46,731 nt of DNA from positions 1 to 46,731 of the forward strand of contig DATIAR010000083.1 of the NCBI GenBank assembly GCA_035457865.1. Reading direction: 5' to 3'. Shown piece by piece: positions 7,715 through 15,574 of the stretch; positions within the stretch are counted from its first letter, which is position 1; each line of letters opens with the position of its first letter. Origin of the DNA: UBA8516 sp035457865. GTDB taxonomy: Archaea; Thermoproteota; Nitrososphaeria; Nitrososphaerales; Nitrosopumilaceae. The notes beneath the pieces are model-generated. The model searched no databases and was not told the DNA's origin. It saw nothing but the letters and a program-made list of their open reading frames with translations. A program made the position numbers and the translations under genes.

Positions 7715-8323
7715 TCACTCCAACATTTTGTCAATGTGATTCTTTTTTCTTGTAACAACATGAGATTTTAATTGTATGGCAACAAATGCTGGAAATACAA
7801 AATATATTCCAATATTAAGAAAAATCACACCAACTCCATAACCAATCATTTCAATTTCAGAATCAATGTTTAGATAGCTAAGAATTGAGAGTGTTGCAAT
7901 TAGTGGTGTAATCGTTGTTTTTACAATTTCTTTAAAGATGGCATTTTGTCTTTCCCACTCTGCCACGGTGGGACTAAAAGTATAATAAAATTGATTAAAA
8001 GCAGCCATAAATGTGGTGCCTGACCTAGTTTGAAATAGTATGTTGTCTCGCGTTTCCCTTAACATTTGAACTTGCGGAGATAGCTCTGATCCAAATGATG
8101 CAGTGGCTATAAGGCATCCTGAAAATTTTGCAGCTTCAGTTGACGAATCTTGAACTTTGTTAACCATATTCGTAGCGGTGTCTTCTGAACCTTGTACTGT
8201 TTTTTGCATTTGTTGTTGCATGGAATCCATTGCAAAGTCTTGAGCAAATACCGATGATGGTATAAAATTAATTCCAGAAATTGTTATAAGCGCAGCTGTG
8301 ACAAATATGATCCTGTGTTCCAT
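7715..8323 (-). CDS. Secreted/membrane protein with CFI-box-like domain
   Basis: From ATG 8323 this is a 202-aa protein. It has a signal peptide (about 1-28, ending VFAQ), a helical polar segment rich in Gln and Met (DSMQQQMQKTVQG), then a domain starting CLIATASFGSELSPQV and containing LRETRDNILFQTRSG and FYYTFSPTVAEWER. This matches my memory of the CFI-box domain (small Cys-containing C-terminal domain of archaeal secreted proteins). Two hydrophobic segments follow (about 133-152 and 158-180), anchoring the protein, with a basic cytoplasmic tail. A TTG upstream at 8341 would add six residues; the ATG directly opening the signal peptide is preferred. Confidence 0.7.
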   Translation of the reverse strand: MEHRIIFVTAALITISGINFIPSSVFAQDFAMDSMQQQMQKTVQGSEDTATNMVNKVQDSSTEAAKFSGCLIATASFGSELSPQVQMLRETRDNILFQTRSGTTFMAAFNQFYYTFSPTVAEWERQNAIFKEIVKTTITPLIATLSILSYLNIDSEIEMIGYGVGVIFLNIGIYFVFPAFVAIQLKSHVVTRKKNHIDKMLE

Positions 8324-8692
8324 AATTATATCGAGTAACAACTATGGATAAACAAGATCATGTATTTTATCATATTTACATAACCAAGTTTTACGTGATT
8401 AGTAGTTCTCAACTAATTTTATCATACAATTTTTTGATACGCCACCACTAACAACTTCGACGCATATTTTTAATACAAATGTGATTGCATTGATAACAGT
8501 AGATATGAATGAGGTTTCCTGACTGGTGCCTTACAACAGTCTATAGAATACAAAATTGTAGAATCATTTAGAATACTCATTTCCAAAATTTGGAAATTAG
8601 AAAGAGAAATGTTCCAAAGTTATATGTGTTTAAATGACAAGGTTAACTTAAATGTAGCAAACAAATTATCAAAATAATAAACTAGTGATAAA
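8324..8692. other. Intergenic region with a 19-bp palindrome
   Basis: No gene is seen in this gap between two divergently transcribed genes. At 8579-8597 there is a perfect palindrome ATTTCCAAA-A-TTTGGAAAT, and another TTCCAAA half-site follows at about 8612-8618. They lie roughly 80-110 nt before the DsbA-like gene and could be an operator array. Nine-base AT-rich arms are expected by chance a few times in a window this size. Confidence 0.35.
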
Positions 8693-9547
8693 ATGTCAGA
8701 TGATAACCAAAATAAATCAAATCCAGAGGAGGTATCTGGACCAGAAAAAAAATCTGAACCAGAAACAATATCTGAACTAGAAAAAAGAACTGGACAAGAA
8801 CATATAACAGTGAAAAAATCAACTTACAATAAACTTATCATTGGAATAACATCCGCACTAATTGTCGTAGCATTCTTTACTGGTTACACTCTTGGAAGCC
8901 AAACCGTAGAACCACTTGTAATACAACAAAGCCCGCAGCCCAATATCACGCCGCAGCCAACTCAGGCGCCACCGACAGAACAGACAAGAATTTTCGTTTC
9001 ATTATCTGATGATCCAGTAAAGGGAAATCCAAATGCTCCTGTAACAATCGTAGAGTTTTCTGATTTCCAATGTCCTTTCTGTGCTAGGTTCTTTGCTCAA
9101 ACCCTACCGCAAATACAACAAGATTATATAGATTCAGGAAAGGTAAAACTAGTCTTTAGAGATTTTCCTATAGAAAGCATTCATGCAAATGCAAAAGCGG
9201 CATCAATTGCTGCAGAATGTGCAGATGATCAGAACATGTTCTGGCAGTATCATGATAGGTTATTTGAGGGTCAAACTCAATGGGCGCGTCTTAGTGCAAA
9301 TGATGCAGCAAATACATTCAAACAATATGCAACTGAATTGGGATTAAACTCTGAGAATTTTGACTCTTGCTTTACCTCTACAAAATATTCGGATGAGATA
9401 AACGAAGATTTTCAGAATGGAGCAAATTATGGCGTCACAGGAACCCCTGCATTTTTCATAGGAAATGACAAGGATGGATACGTAATACTGATAGGAGCTA
9501 AACCATATTCCGCGTTCCAACAAGTCATTGATAACGAACTATCATAA
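8693..9547 (+). CDS. Membrane-anchored DsbA-like thioredoxin-fold protein
   Basis: This 284-aa protein has a charged, Glu/Lys/Ser-rich cytoplasmic N-terminus (1-45), one membrane segment (about 47-68, LIIGITSALIVVAFFTGYTL), a Pro/Gln-rich linker (about 75-98) and a thioredoxin_4/DsbA-type domain (about 100-284). The active-site pair is Cys127-Pro-Phe-Cys130 in DFQCPFCARFF, and the cis-proline loop is GTPAFFIG near residue 251. Two more cysteines (about 176 and 225) may form a structural disulfide. It probably oxidises or isomerises thiols in secreted proteins on the outer face. Several such paralogs are usual in ammonia-oxidising archaea. Confidence 0.88.
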   Translation: MSDDNQNKSNPEEVSGPEKKSEPETISELEKRTGQEHITVKKSTYNKLIIGITSALIVVAFFTGYTLGSQTVEPLVIQQSPQPNITPQPTQAPPTEQTRIFVSLSDDPVKGNPNAPVTIVEFSDFQCPFCARFFAQTLPQIQQDYIDSGKVKLVFRDFPIESIHANAKAASIAAECADDQNMFWQYHDRLFEGQTQWARLSANDAANTFKQYATELGLNSENFDSCFTSTKYSDEINEDFQNGANYGVTGTPAFFIGNDKDGYVILIGAKPYSAFQQVIDNELS

Positions 9548-9607
9548 GATCATTTTAAATTACCGCATATCAGATGTGAGCAATTTTGAACTACCATAGT
9601 TGCAGTT

Positions 9608-10015
9608 TTAATAATAACCTCCAGGTTGCTTTTTACTTGCTACTGGAGGTGGATTTACTTTCATTATTCCCTTGCTGATCAAATACTGTATTCCTGAAAC
9701 AAAATCACCATCTGATATCTTACCATCTGCCCACCATCCTGCATTATTTTTTACCCACTGTGGAATTTTTTCTTCTGACTGAGAGTCCGAGGACTTGGTT
9801 TGTGGTATTTTCATTATTCCCTTTTGTATGAGATACTGAATCCCTTGTACAAAATCCCTGTCTTCTACAGAACCTTCTGACCACCATTTTGCATTTTTTT
9901 TAATCCAGTTTGGAAGTGTAGTATTTGTTGAGTTTTGAGCAGCTGCAATCGGTATTGTGCCAACTAGCATTGCTGATATGATTATACCTGTGATAGTGAA
10001 AAGTAATTTTTTCAT
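9608..10015 (-). CDS. Secreted protein made of two WW/GIQYLI repeats
   Basis: This 135-aa protein has a signal peptide (about 1-27) and two copies of a 38-residue repeat: about 34-71 (NWIKKNAKWWSEG, then DFVQGIQYLIQKGIMKIP) and about 84-121 (QWVKNNAGWWADG, then DFVSGIQYLISKGIMKV). A Pro/Lys/Gly tail closes it. The same repeat occurs twice in the protein at 16334-17290 and as a remnant at 3823-4014. The repeat has invariant Trp pairs and a helical IQYLI end; I know it only from thaumarchaeal exported proteins. It may mediate protein-protein or cell-envelope contact. The gene is divergent from the Rieske gene, 84 nt apart. Confidence 0.8.
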   Translation of the reverse strand: MKKLLFTITGIIISAMLVGTIPIAAAQNSTNTTLPNWIKKNAKWWSEGSVEDRDFVQGIQYLIQKGIMKIPQTKSSDSQSEEKIPQWVKNNAGWWADGKISDGDFVSGIQYLISKGIMKVNPPPVASKKQPGGYY

Positions 10016-10099
10016 ATACTACTTACTGTTTTACCATACTTAAAAGAAAGGGAGAATTTGTACCTAAAATTAATAGGATAGATAGGCTACAGTTAACAC

Positions 10100-10723
10100 A
10101 TGTCAGAACAGGGTTCTGTACACAAAACCTTGTCAAGACGTGATTTTTTAAAATTATTAACAACTGTCGGAGTTGCAATTTCATTCACGCCATTTATCCC
10201 GTGGGGGAAATTCATGCCAAACCCTGAAAGTGTTTCAATTTTACAAAAAGCCAAAGTGATTTTACCCGATGGAACGCACGCAAATGTTAACACGTTTCCA
10301 GTAAATTACGCAGACGCAGTTACCTATCCAAGCACTGGTGACAGAGTTTTAGATGAAGAATCATTTCGAAAGTGGAATCTAATCAGACTTCCTGCAGAAC
10401 TTGGAGGTTCAATAAACGATGTATCTGCATTTCGTTTGTATAGCATGGTATGTGTGCATCTATGGTGTTTATGGAAATATCACCCAACAACAGATCCTTC
10501 AATACCTCGAAACAGAGGAGAATGTCCATGTCATGCAAGTACATATGATCCTCTTAGTGGAAAAGCAACTGATGGACCTGCAGCAAAACAGACCTCACCT
10601 TCAAACGTTCTTCCTTCTCTTGATTTAGAAGCTGACAAGGATGGGTTCTTGTACATCATACCACCAAAATGGGATGTAAATGAAAATGGTGTAATTGGGT
10701 ATGGGCGTTTCCTAAAAGAGTAG
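10100..10723 (+). CDS. Rieske iron-sulfur protein with Tat signal
   Basis: This 207-aa protein carries a Tat-type leader (SRRDFLKLL at 12-20, then a hydrophobic segment to about 35) that would act as a membrane anchor. The Rieske motifs are complete: C118-V-H120-x2-C123 and C142-P-C144-H145, giving 2Fe-2S ligands Cys118, His120, Cys142 and His145 and a likely disulfide between Cys123 and Cys144. The family passes electrons from quinol in bc1-like complexes to a soluble acceptor such as a plastocyanin. No cytochrome b gene is next to it, so it is either a stand-alone or additional Rieske subunit. Length is usual for archaeal members. Confidence 0.9.
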   Translation: MSEQGSVHKTLSRRDFLKLLTTVGVAISFTPFIPWGKFMPNPESVSILQKAKVILPDGTHANVNTFPVNYADAVTYPSTGDRVLDEESFRKWNLIRLPAELGGSINDVSAFRLYSMVCVHLWCLWKYHPTTDPSIPRNRGECPCHASTYDPLSGKATDGPAAKQTSPSNVLPSLDLEADKDGFLYIIPPKWDVNENGVIGYGRFLKE

Positions 10724-10781
10724 AAAATCAATAAAAGAAGTAGCTAATAATGATATGTTAAAAAATTAAAACAGGATTTTC

Positions 10782-11126
10782 CTAGATGGCAGAAACTCCC
10801 TTCTGCTTGCTTCCTATATCAAAGGCATCATCTACGGTGGTCACAAATATCTTGCCATCGCCTTTACTACCTGTTGACGTAGCTTCAAGAACTGCATTAA
10901 CAACAGCATTTGCCTTTGAATCATCAACTATGGTCATGACAGATTCTATTGAATTGTACTCTGCCACATATCTTGCGGTTCCTCTTCCGCCTCCAACTGA
11001 TGGTCTATCCCCTTTTCCCTGCCCTTTCCCAGAGACAACCAAAAACCCCCCTGCGCCTGATTTTTTGATTGCTTCACTAACTTCTCTTAATTTGTCACCA
11101 GGTATTAAAATGTCAATTCTTTTCAT
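10782..11126 (-). CDS. P-II family nitrogen regulatory protein, divergent T-loop
   Basis: This 114-aa protein has the P-II ferredoxin-like fold pattern: N-terminal MKRIDILIPGDKLREVSEAI, a T-loop region (about 36-60, KGQGKGDRPSVGGGRGTARY), the strand ESVMTIVDD, and the C-terminal GDGKIFVTTVDDAFDIGSKQKG. The usual T-loop tyrosine context (ELYRGAEY) is replaced by a Gly-rich sequence, and the C-terminal RTGE-like end is SKQKG. A role in 2-oxoglutarate or nucleotide sensing is likely, but the partner may differ from AmtB. ATG 11126 is chosen because it starts the family core and a TATA box (about 11148-11154) is centred about 26 nt upstream. A paralog is at 15575-15919. Confidence 0.88.
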   Translation of the reverse strand: MKRIDILIPGDKLREVSEAIKKSGAGGFLVVSGKGQGKGDRPSVGGGRGTARYVAEYNSIESVMTIVDDSKANAVVNAVLEATSTGSKGDGKIFVTTVDDAFDIGSKQKGVSAI

Positions 11127-11289
11127 TATGAAATTAATTGGATATAATGTATAAAAACATGATCTGGTTGAGTACATGAATCTGGTTTTGTTTGCTTAAT
11201 ATCACTTTAACTTATTTTTCAAAGTAAACTTTATCCTTTTACATATTACATAATATGATACGGATTACAAGTCGCTGCACCAAAACATC

Positions 11290-11640
11290 ATGAGAATAGA
11301 TTCTAAAGTTAGATTTGCTACAATTTTCGATGTTAATGGTATCATATTATATAGTGCTCATCGTGAGGGCATAACTAACCTTCTTTCTCCAGAAGAAAAT
11401 CAAAAGGCACTCGATCAAGCTATCAATGCATGGAAATCTAGAAACGAATATTCAAACAAGATTGGAAAAGGGAAATACGTCTTGGCAGTTTATGAAAAAA
11501 TAAAACGAATTACCATGCCACTTGATGACGAACATTTTCTTTACATTACTACCGAAGCAAATGCAGACCATGATAAAATAATTGAAAAAGCACTAAAGCT
11601 AAAACAAGATGCATTACATGCGCCTGAAGGAATGCCATAA
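11290..11640 (+). CDS. DUF6659-like small protein (copy 1)
   Basis: This 116-aa soluble protein matches a family with four copies in this window. The shared pattern is a first strand (KVRFATIFDVNGIILYSAHREGI), a helical middle with a basic stretch, a strand (AVYEKIKRITMPL), and an end EANADHDKIIEKALKL. I recall this family as thaumarchaeal DUF6659, but that name is tentative. The arrangement of beta hairpin, helix and final helix is reminiscent of roadblock or profilin-like sensor folds. No catalytic residues are visible. It is convergent with the next copy, stop to stop 27 nt. Confidence 0.7.
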   Translation: MRIDSKVRFATIFDVNGIILYSAHREGITNLLSPEENQKALDQAINAWKSRNEYSNKIGKGKYVLAVYEKIKRITMPLDDEHFLYITTEANADHDKIIEKALKLKQDALHAPEGMP

Positions 11641-11667
11641 TACATAAGATGACTAAATATTTTGGAA

Positions 11668-12039
11668 TTATTTTCTAGTTAATTCTAAAATCTTAAAGGG
11701 AATCCTATTTAGATCTATTTGTCGTTCCGTAGTTACAAAAAGTACATTTGGATCCATTGGAAAGCTCATGAGTATTATCTTACCTCGATAGGAAAGTGAA
11801 AATTCAACTGGACCAAACTCTGCATCAAATTCGTGACGCATTCTCACTCTTAGTGAAAGCTCCATGAACAACATCTCATCTTTTTTAGAATCTTCAAGTG
11901 CTGTAAGACCTTTTCTCATTCCGCCTGCCACAAGTTTTCCCTTATTGTTTATTGCTCTGACAGACCGGATCTTATCGTCTAATTGGAAAACTTTTTCACA
12001 TAATGTATCAAAATCTAAATTATTCTGATTATCTTGCAC
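11668..12039 (-). CDS. DUF6659-like small protein (copy 2)
   Basis: This 123-aa protein is the copy with the fullest family pattern: an N-terminal helix (FDTLCEKVFQLDDKIRSVRAI), the hairpin NNKGKLVAGGMRKGL, a helical stretch (LFMELSLRVRMRHEFDAEFG), a strand pair (EFSLSYRGKIILMSFPM) and a final FVTTERQIDLNRIPFKILEL. Function is unknown. The divergent gene at 12127 encodes a Trp-rich helical protein; the 87-nt spacer holds the promoter described at 12097-12122. Confidence 0.72.
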   Translation of the reverse strand: MQDNQNNLDFDTLCEKVFQLDDKIRSVRAINNKGKLVAGGMRKGLTALEDSKKDEMLFMELSLRVRMRHEFDAEFGPVEFSLSYRGKIILMSFPMDPNVLFVTTERQIDLNRIPFKILELTRK

Positions 12040-12096
12040 TACATTAATGAATATTATTCTACCAGATTAACTTGTAGATCAGATTAAGTTCAAAAG

Positions 12097-12122
12097 GCTT
12101 ATCATCTAAGTGTAAGATGATA
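12097..12122 (+). promoter_or_regulatory. TATA box and inverted repeat before the Trp-rich helical gene
   Basis: GCTTATCA (12097-12104) is centred about 26 nt before ATG 12127, fitting a leaderless transcript. The inverted repeat TATCATCT (12100-12107) / AGATGATA (12115-12122) with a 7-nt spacer overlaps this box and reaches the expected transcription start. A repressor bound here would block TBP and polymerase; the operator role is inferred. Confidence 0.4.
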
Positions 12123-12126
12123 TATT

Positions 12127-12528
12127 ATGTCAAAGAAAAAACCTGAAGGCTGGGAAACACTCTGGCAGGAATATCTTGAAGCACTTAACAAATGGAAGCA
12201 CGTCTATGAATTGTGGACAAAAGCTGGAAATGAAGCCATGGTAAAGTACAGTGAGGTTTGGCAAAAAACACTTGGTGCAGATGCTGAATTGTTAAAAAAA
12301 ATCACTGAAACTTGGCAAGAGGCTTGGAAACAAGCAGGTGTTGAACCAATTAAACAGCTTGGAACAATGTGGGAAACCATGGTAAAGATGTCAGGAATGG
12401 AATCAATGGTAAAGTTCAATGAAGATTGGATAAAAATGTGGCAAGGTTCTGGCATGGAACCATTCAAGGCATATTCTGAAATGCTAAAGAAATATACAGA
12501 AACATGGGAAAGTATGTGGAAAAAATAA
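12127..12528 (+). CDS. Trp-rich helical repeat protein, possibly PHA-associated
   Basis: This 133-aa cytoplasmic protein is almost entirely helical and unusually rich in Trp (11-12 residues), Lys, Glu and Met. It contains about four degenerate repeats of 20-23 residues with the pattern G-x-E-x-[MIF]-x-K...W: AGNEAMVKYSEVW, AGVEPIKQLGTMW, SGMESMVKFNEDW and SGMEPFKAYSEML. Such amphipathic Trp repeats suit a surface-binding protein. PhaE-type polyhydroxyalkanoate synthase subunits and phasins have comparable composition, and a phasin-like gene lies 1.1 kb away, but no PhaC is in the window. The assignment stays tentative. Confidence 0.65.
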   Translation: MSKKKPEGWETLWQEYLEALNKWKHVYELWTKAGNEAMVKYSEVWQKTLGADAELLKKITETWQEAWKQAGVEPIKQLGTMWETMVKMSGMESMVKFNEDWIKMWQGSGMEPFKAYSEMLKKYTETWESMWKK

Positions 12529-12587
12529 TCCCATAATCAAATCCCAAAAAAAGAGTGACTTAAGTAATCTAGTATCAAAAGAAAAAC

Positions 12588-12995
12588 ATGCAGATCAGTA
12601 GAGAAATTGATGAATCTGTCTTATCACTATTAACAGGGAAGAACTTTGCTTTTGTAGCTACCTTGATGAAAGATGGATCCCCCCAGATTACTCCAACATG
12701 GATTGATTTTGATGGTAAGGCAATCCTGATAAATACTGCAGAAGGAAGGGTAAAACAAAAAAATTTATCAAGAGATCCACGTATTGCCATTTCGATAGTT
12801 GATCATAACAACCCCTACAACATGGTGACCATAAGAGGAAAGGTAATGGAACAGACTTCAGAAGGGGCAGATGAACACATTGACAAGCTAACAAAAAGAT
12901 ATCTAGGTTTTGATAACTACCCATACCGTTCACCAACTGAAAAGAGAATCATTATCAAAATCTTACCAGAAAATGTGTTTCACATGAAACCTTGA
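12588..12995 (+). CDS. PPOX-class flavin/F420-dependent protein
   Basis: This 135-aa protein has the split-barrel pattern of the pyridoxamine-5'-phosphate oxidase-like superfamily: LLTGKNFAFVATLMKDGSPQITPTWIDFDGKAILINTAEGRVKQKNL spans the first half, with DGSPQ-x-TPTW and the cofactor-binding turn GRVKQKNLSRDPRIAI typical of F420-binding members. The second half includes VTIRGKVMEQT and HIDKLTKRYLG. Length fits single-domain F420-dependent PPOX reductases. Ammonia-oxidising archaea make F420, which fits; the substrate is unknown. It follows the Trp-rich gene by 59 nt on the same strand. Confidence 0.85.
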   Translation: MQISREIDESVLSLLTGKNFAFVATLMKDGSPQITPTWIDFDGKAILINTAEGRVKQKNLSRDPRIAISIVDHNNPYNMVTIRGKVMEQTSEGADEHIDKLTKRYLGFDNYPYRSPTEKRIIIKILPENVFHMKP

Positions 12996-13132
12996 ATTTG
13001 AGGAAGAAAAGAGAAAATAAAAAAATATTTTCAAATTTATGATCTCTACAAGACAACCGTAAGACCCATCAAGTCTAAGAAGACCTGTTCCATGCAAAAA
13101 GTATTATTTGTTGAATGAAAAGGTAACTGAAC

Positions 13133-13522
13133 CTATAATCTCGTATTCATTTTTTGAATTTCGCTAATAATGGTATCATGATCAGCCTCAGGTTCTGTAG
13201 ACAAAATTAGGAGACCATCATCCAAAAAAACTGTAATCAACTTTACTTTGTCTTTTGATGTTATCATCCAATTCGTATTTCCAAGTGCCTCATCAAACAT
13301 TCTTTCCATGTTTGCCTTTACTGAGATCTGATAATGAGAGAGATTGGCAAGTTCTTCACTAAGAAATGGTTTTGAATCATTCCGCCTTACAAAGGAAAGT
13401 AATTTCCTATCCTTTATTCGTCCCACAAATCGTATATTTTTGTCCAGCTCTAGAATTTTGGAACAGGTTACTTTTACTGAATTTATTACATCTTGATTCA
13501 ATCCTGTTCTTGAATCATTCAT
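13133..13522 (-). CDS. DUF6659-like small protein (copy 3)
   Basis: This 129-aa protein shares the family pattern: KILELDKNIRFVGRIKDRKLLSF near the N-terminus, a helical stretch with VKANMERMFDEALG, the strand pair WMITSKDKVKLITVFLDDGLLILS and the end EPEADHDTIISEIQKM. The last element is close to that of copy 1 (EANADHDKIIEKALKL), so these two are probably the nearest relatives in the set. It is convergent with the PPOX gene; the gap 12996-13132 shows no gene. Confidence 0.72.
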   Translation of the reverse strand: MNDSRTGLNQDVINSVKVTCSKILELDKNIRFVGRIKDRKLLSFVRRNDSKPFLSEELANLSHYQISVKANMERMFDEALGNTNWMITSKDKVKLITVFLDDGLLILSTEPEADHDTIISEIQKMNTRL

Positions 13523-13656
13523 GTTCTGTTAGCCAATTTCTGCTTAATTAAAATGTTTTTCATGATTAAAATAGATCGCATTTAGCTGAAAATCTAAGTT
13601 TTTTCATAATATACAATAATGTGATTATATTAAAATAAATAAAAAAGGAAAAAATC

Positions 13657-14073
13657 TTAGTTTTTAGTCCAAGTGGACAACCATGAGTTAAAGATATTGT
13701 GATTTAACTCAGCAAATGCAGTTGCATTCTCGTTTATTGTCCTAAGATTTTGTTTTGTTGCATCAAGCGCAGTCTGTACAATTTTGTTTTGTACATCAAA
13801 TGCTTTGATGATTTCATCTGTTGAATCTTGTACAACTCTAGTGACTGGCTCTGTTGTGTTTGTGTTTATACCCATCTTGTTGGCATATTGCTGTTGTGTA
13901 GCCAATGCGGAGTTGACAAAATTCGTCCATATTCCAAAGTATTCTTGTTGTAGGTTAGAAAACGATTGAAGATATTGTGGTGTTACTTTTTCCACATGAC
14001 CTTTGATCTTTTCAAAGCTACCTCTGTAGACATCAAAAATGTCCTTAGAATTTGGGCTTGTTGTTTTGCTCAT
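13657..14073 (-). CDS. Helical phasin-like protein
   Basis: From ATG 14073 this is a 138-aa protein without signal or membrane segment. It is almost fully helical, rich in Gln, Asn, Thr and aromatic residues (FDVYRGSFEKIKGHVEKV, YLQSFSNLQQEYFGIW, AFDVQNKIVQTALDATKQN). Length, helicity and amphipathic pattern resemble phasins, the proteins that coat polyhydroxyalkanoate granules, but this rests on general resemblance. ATG 14073 is chosen because a strong TATATATA (14096-14103) is centred about 26 nt upstream; ATG 14082 lies inside that spacing. It is divergent from the aldehyde dehydrogenase, with a shared 100-nt promoter region. Confidence 0.65.
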   Translation of the reverse strand: MSKTTSPNSKDIFDVYRGSFEKIKGHVEKVTPQYLQSFSNLQQEYFGIWTNFVNSALATQQQYANKMGINTNTTEPVTRVVQDSTDEIIKAFDVQNKIVQTALDATKQNLRTINENATAFAELNHNIFNSWLSTWTKN

Positions 14074-14095
14074 AGATGCCATATAATGGTCTGGG

Positions 14096-14154
14096 TATAT
14101 ATAGCTATTGGTAATAGTTACCAACCATTGGTTTCAAATGTCAAAGCTTATATC
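14096..14154. promoter_or_regulatory. Divergent promoter with shared inverted repeats
   Basis: On the minus strand TATATATA at 14096-14103 serves the phasin-like gene; on the plus strand CTTATATC at 14147-14154 is centred 23-26 nt before ATG 14174. Between them is TTGGTAA-TAG-TTACCAA (14108-14124), and its right half also pairs with ATTGGT to give ACCAA-CCA-TTGGT (14120-14132). Three TTGGT-type half-sites in the shared spacer suggest one regulator for both genes; this is inferred. Confidence 0.45.
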
Positions 14155-14173
14155 TACAGGATAAACAGATAAA

Positions 14174-15541
14174 ATGTTGAAAATTCAAACAATTAATCCT
14201 GCAACCGAACAAATCATTGGTGAATACGAAGCAATTTCTGAACATCAAGTAAACGAAGAAGTAAACCATTCCAGAATGATTTATGAAAAGATCTGGAAAA
14301 AGTTTGACATCTCAGAGCGTGCTAAACTTTTACATAATCTATCAAGTGTGCTTTTACAAAGAAAGATGGAATATGCTACTTTGATTACAAACGAGATGGG
14401 AAAACCAATTTCAGAATCGCTCAAAGAAGTTGAAAAATGTAGCTGGGTTTGTAATTATTATGCGGATAATGGTAAAAAATTTCTAGAACGTGAAAGAATA
14501 CAAACTGATGCCAAAGACAGCTATGTACAATTTGATCCTCTTGGTGTTATAGGGTGCATAATGCCATGGAACTTTCCATTTTGGCAAGTCCTTAGATTTT
14601 GTCTTCCTGCTTTGCTTGCAGGAAATACTGTAGTGCTAAAACATTCTAGCGTTTGTATTGAAGCTGGAAATACAATTCAACAAGCTTTGGAAGATGTTGG
14701 ATTTCCAAAAGGTGTATTCCGACATATCACGGGAAATTATCTTACCGGAGAAGCATTAGCAAAAGCAAATGTAGACGCTGTATCCATTACTGGTAGCACA
14801 AAAGCTGGAATCAGGGTAGCAGAAATTGCAAGCAAAAACTTGCACAAATTCATTTTAGAACTGGGCGGAAGTGATCCGTTTGTTGTGTTAAAGGATGCTG
14901 ATATTGAGAAAGCAGCTAAAGTGGGTGTATCATCAAGATTTCTAAATAACGGTCAAAGTTGTATTGCTGCAAAAAGATTCATCGTTGAACAAAGCGTTGT
15001 TGAAGAGTTTACAAAAAAATACATAGAAAATGTGCAAACGCAAGTAATTGGAGACCCACTAAATCCAAAAACTACAATAGGTCCTCTTGTACGTGATGAT
15101 TCACGCAACGTAATTGTAAGTCAAATAGGAAGATCCGTCCTTAAAGGGGCCAGAGTTTTGATGGGTGGAGACGTCCCAAATAGAACAGGATTCTACTTTA
15201 ACCCAACAGTGATATCCAATGTAAAACCAGACATGGCAATTTCAAGAGAGGAAGTATTTGGCCCAGTTGCACCAATACTATCAGCAAAAGATCATGTTGA
15301 AGCTATAAGATTTGCAAATGATACCGAGTTTGGTCTTGGTGCTAGTATATGGTCAGAAAGTTTTGCAAGAGAAAATAACCTTGCAAAAGACATTGAGGCA
15401 GGAATGGTATTTGTAAATTCTATGGTAATATCAGATCCAAGAATGCCTTTTGGTGGAATCAAAAACTCTGGAATCGGAAGAGAGTTATCAAATTATGGTC
15501 TAAAAGAATTTGTTAACATAAAATCTGTAATCATAAACTGA
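14174..15541 (+). CDS. NAD(P)-dependent aldehyde dehydrogenase, succinate-semialdehyde type
   Basis: This 455-aa protein is a full-length aldehyde dehydrogenase. The catalytic Cys263 (NNGQSCIAAKRF) and general base Glu229 (ILELGGSDPF) are 34 residues apart, as in the family. Other landmarks are the PWNFPFWQ motif near 135, the Rossmann GSTKAG near 210 and EEVFGPVAP near 357. The closest types are succinate-semialdehyde dehydrogenases. In thaumarchaea a similar aldehyde dehydrogenase has been proposed for the succinate-semialdehyde steps of the 3-hydroxypropionate/4-hydroxybutyrate cycle; whether this one acts there is open. The promoter is shared with the phasin-like gene. Confidence 0.9.
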   Translation: MLKIQTINPATEQIIGEYEAISEHQVNEEVNHSRMIYEKIWKKFDISERAKLLHNLSSVLLQRKMEYATLITNEMGKPISESLKEVEKCSWVCNYYADNGKKFLERERIQTDAKDSYVQFDPLGVIGCIMPWNFPFWQVLRFCLPALLAGNTVVLKHSSVCIEAGNTIQQALEDVGFPKGVFRHITGNYLTGEALAKANVDAVSITGSTKAGIRVAEIASKNLHKFILELGGSDPFVVLKDADIEKAAKVGVSSRFLNNGQSCIAAKRFIVEQSVVEEFTKKYIENVQTQVIGDPLNPKTTIGPLVRDDSRNVIVSQIGRSVLKGARVLMGGDVPNRTGFYFNPTVISNVKPDMAISREEVFGPVAPILSAKDHVEAIRFANDTEFGLGASIWSESFARENNLAKDIEAGMVFVNSMVISDPRMPFGGIKNSGIGRELSNYGLKEFVNIKSVIIN

Positions 15542-15574
15542 AATAATATAAAATTAAAAGATCTATACGAGATA

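Noticed and set aside
8544..8574. Three TAGAAT copies upstream of the DsbA-like gene as a binding array.
   Set aside because: Irregular spacing (15 and 10 nt) and very short AT-rich unit.
10786..11154. 122-aa open frame on the plus strand over the P-II gene.
   Set aside because: Perfect shadow of a well-supported P-II coding region.
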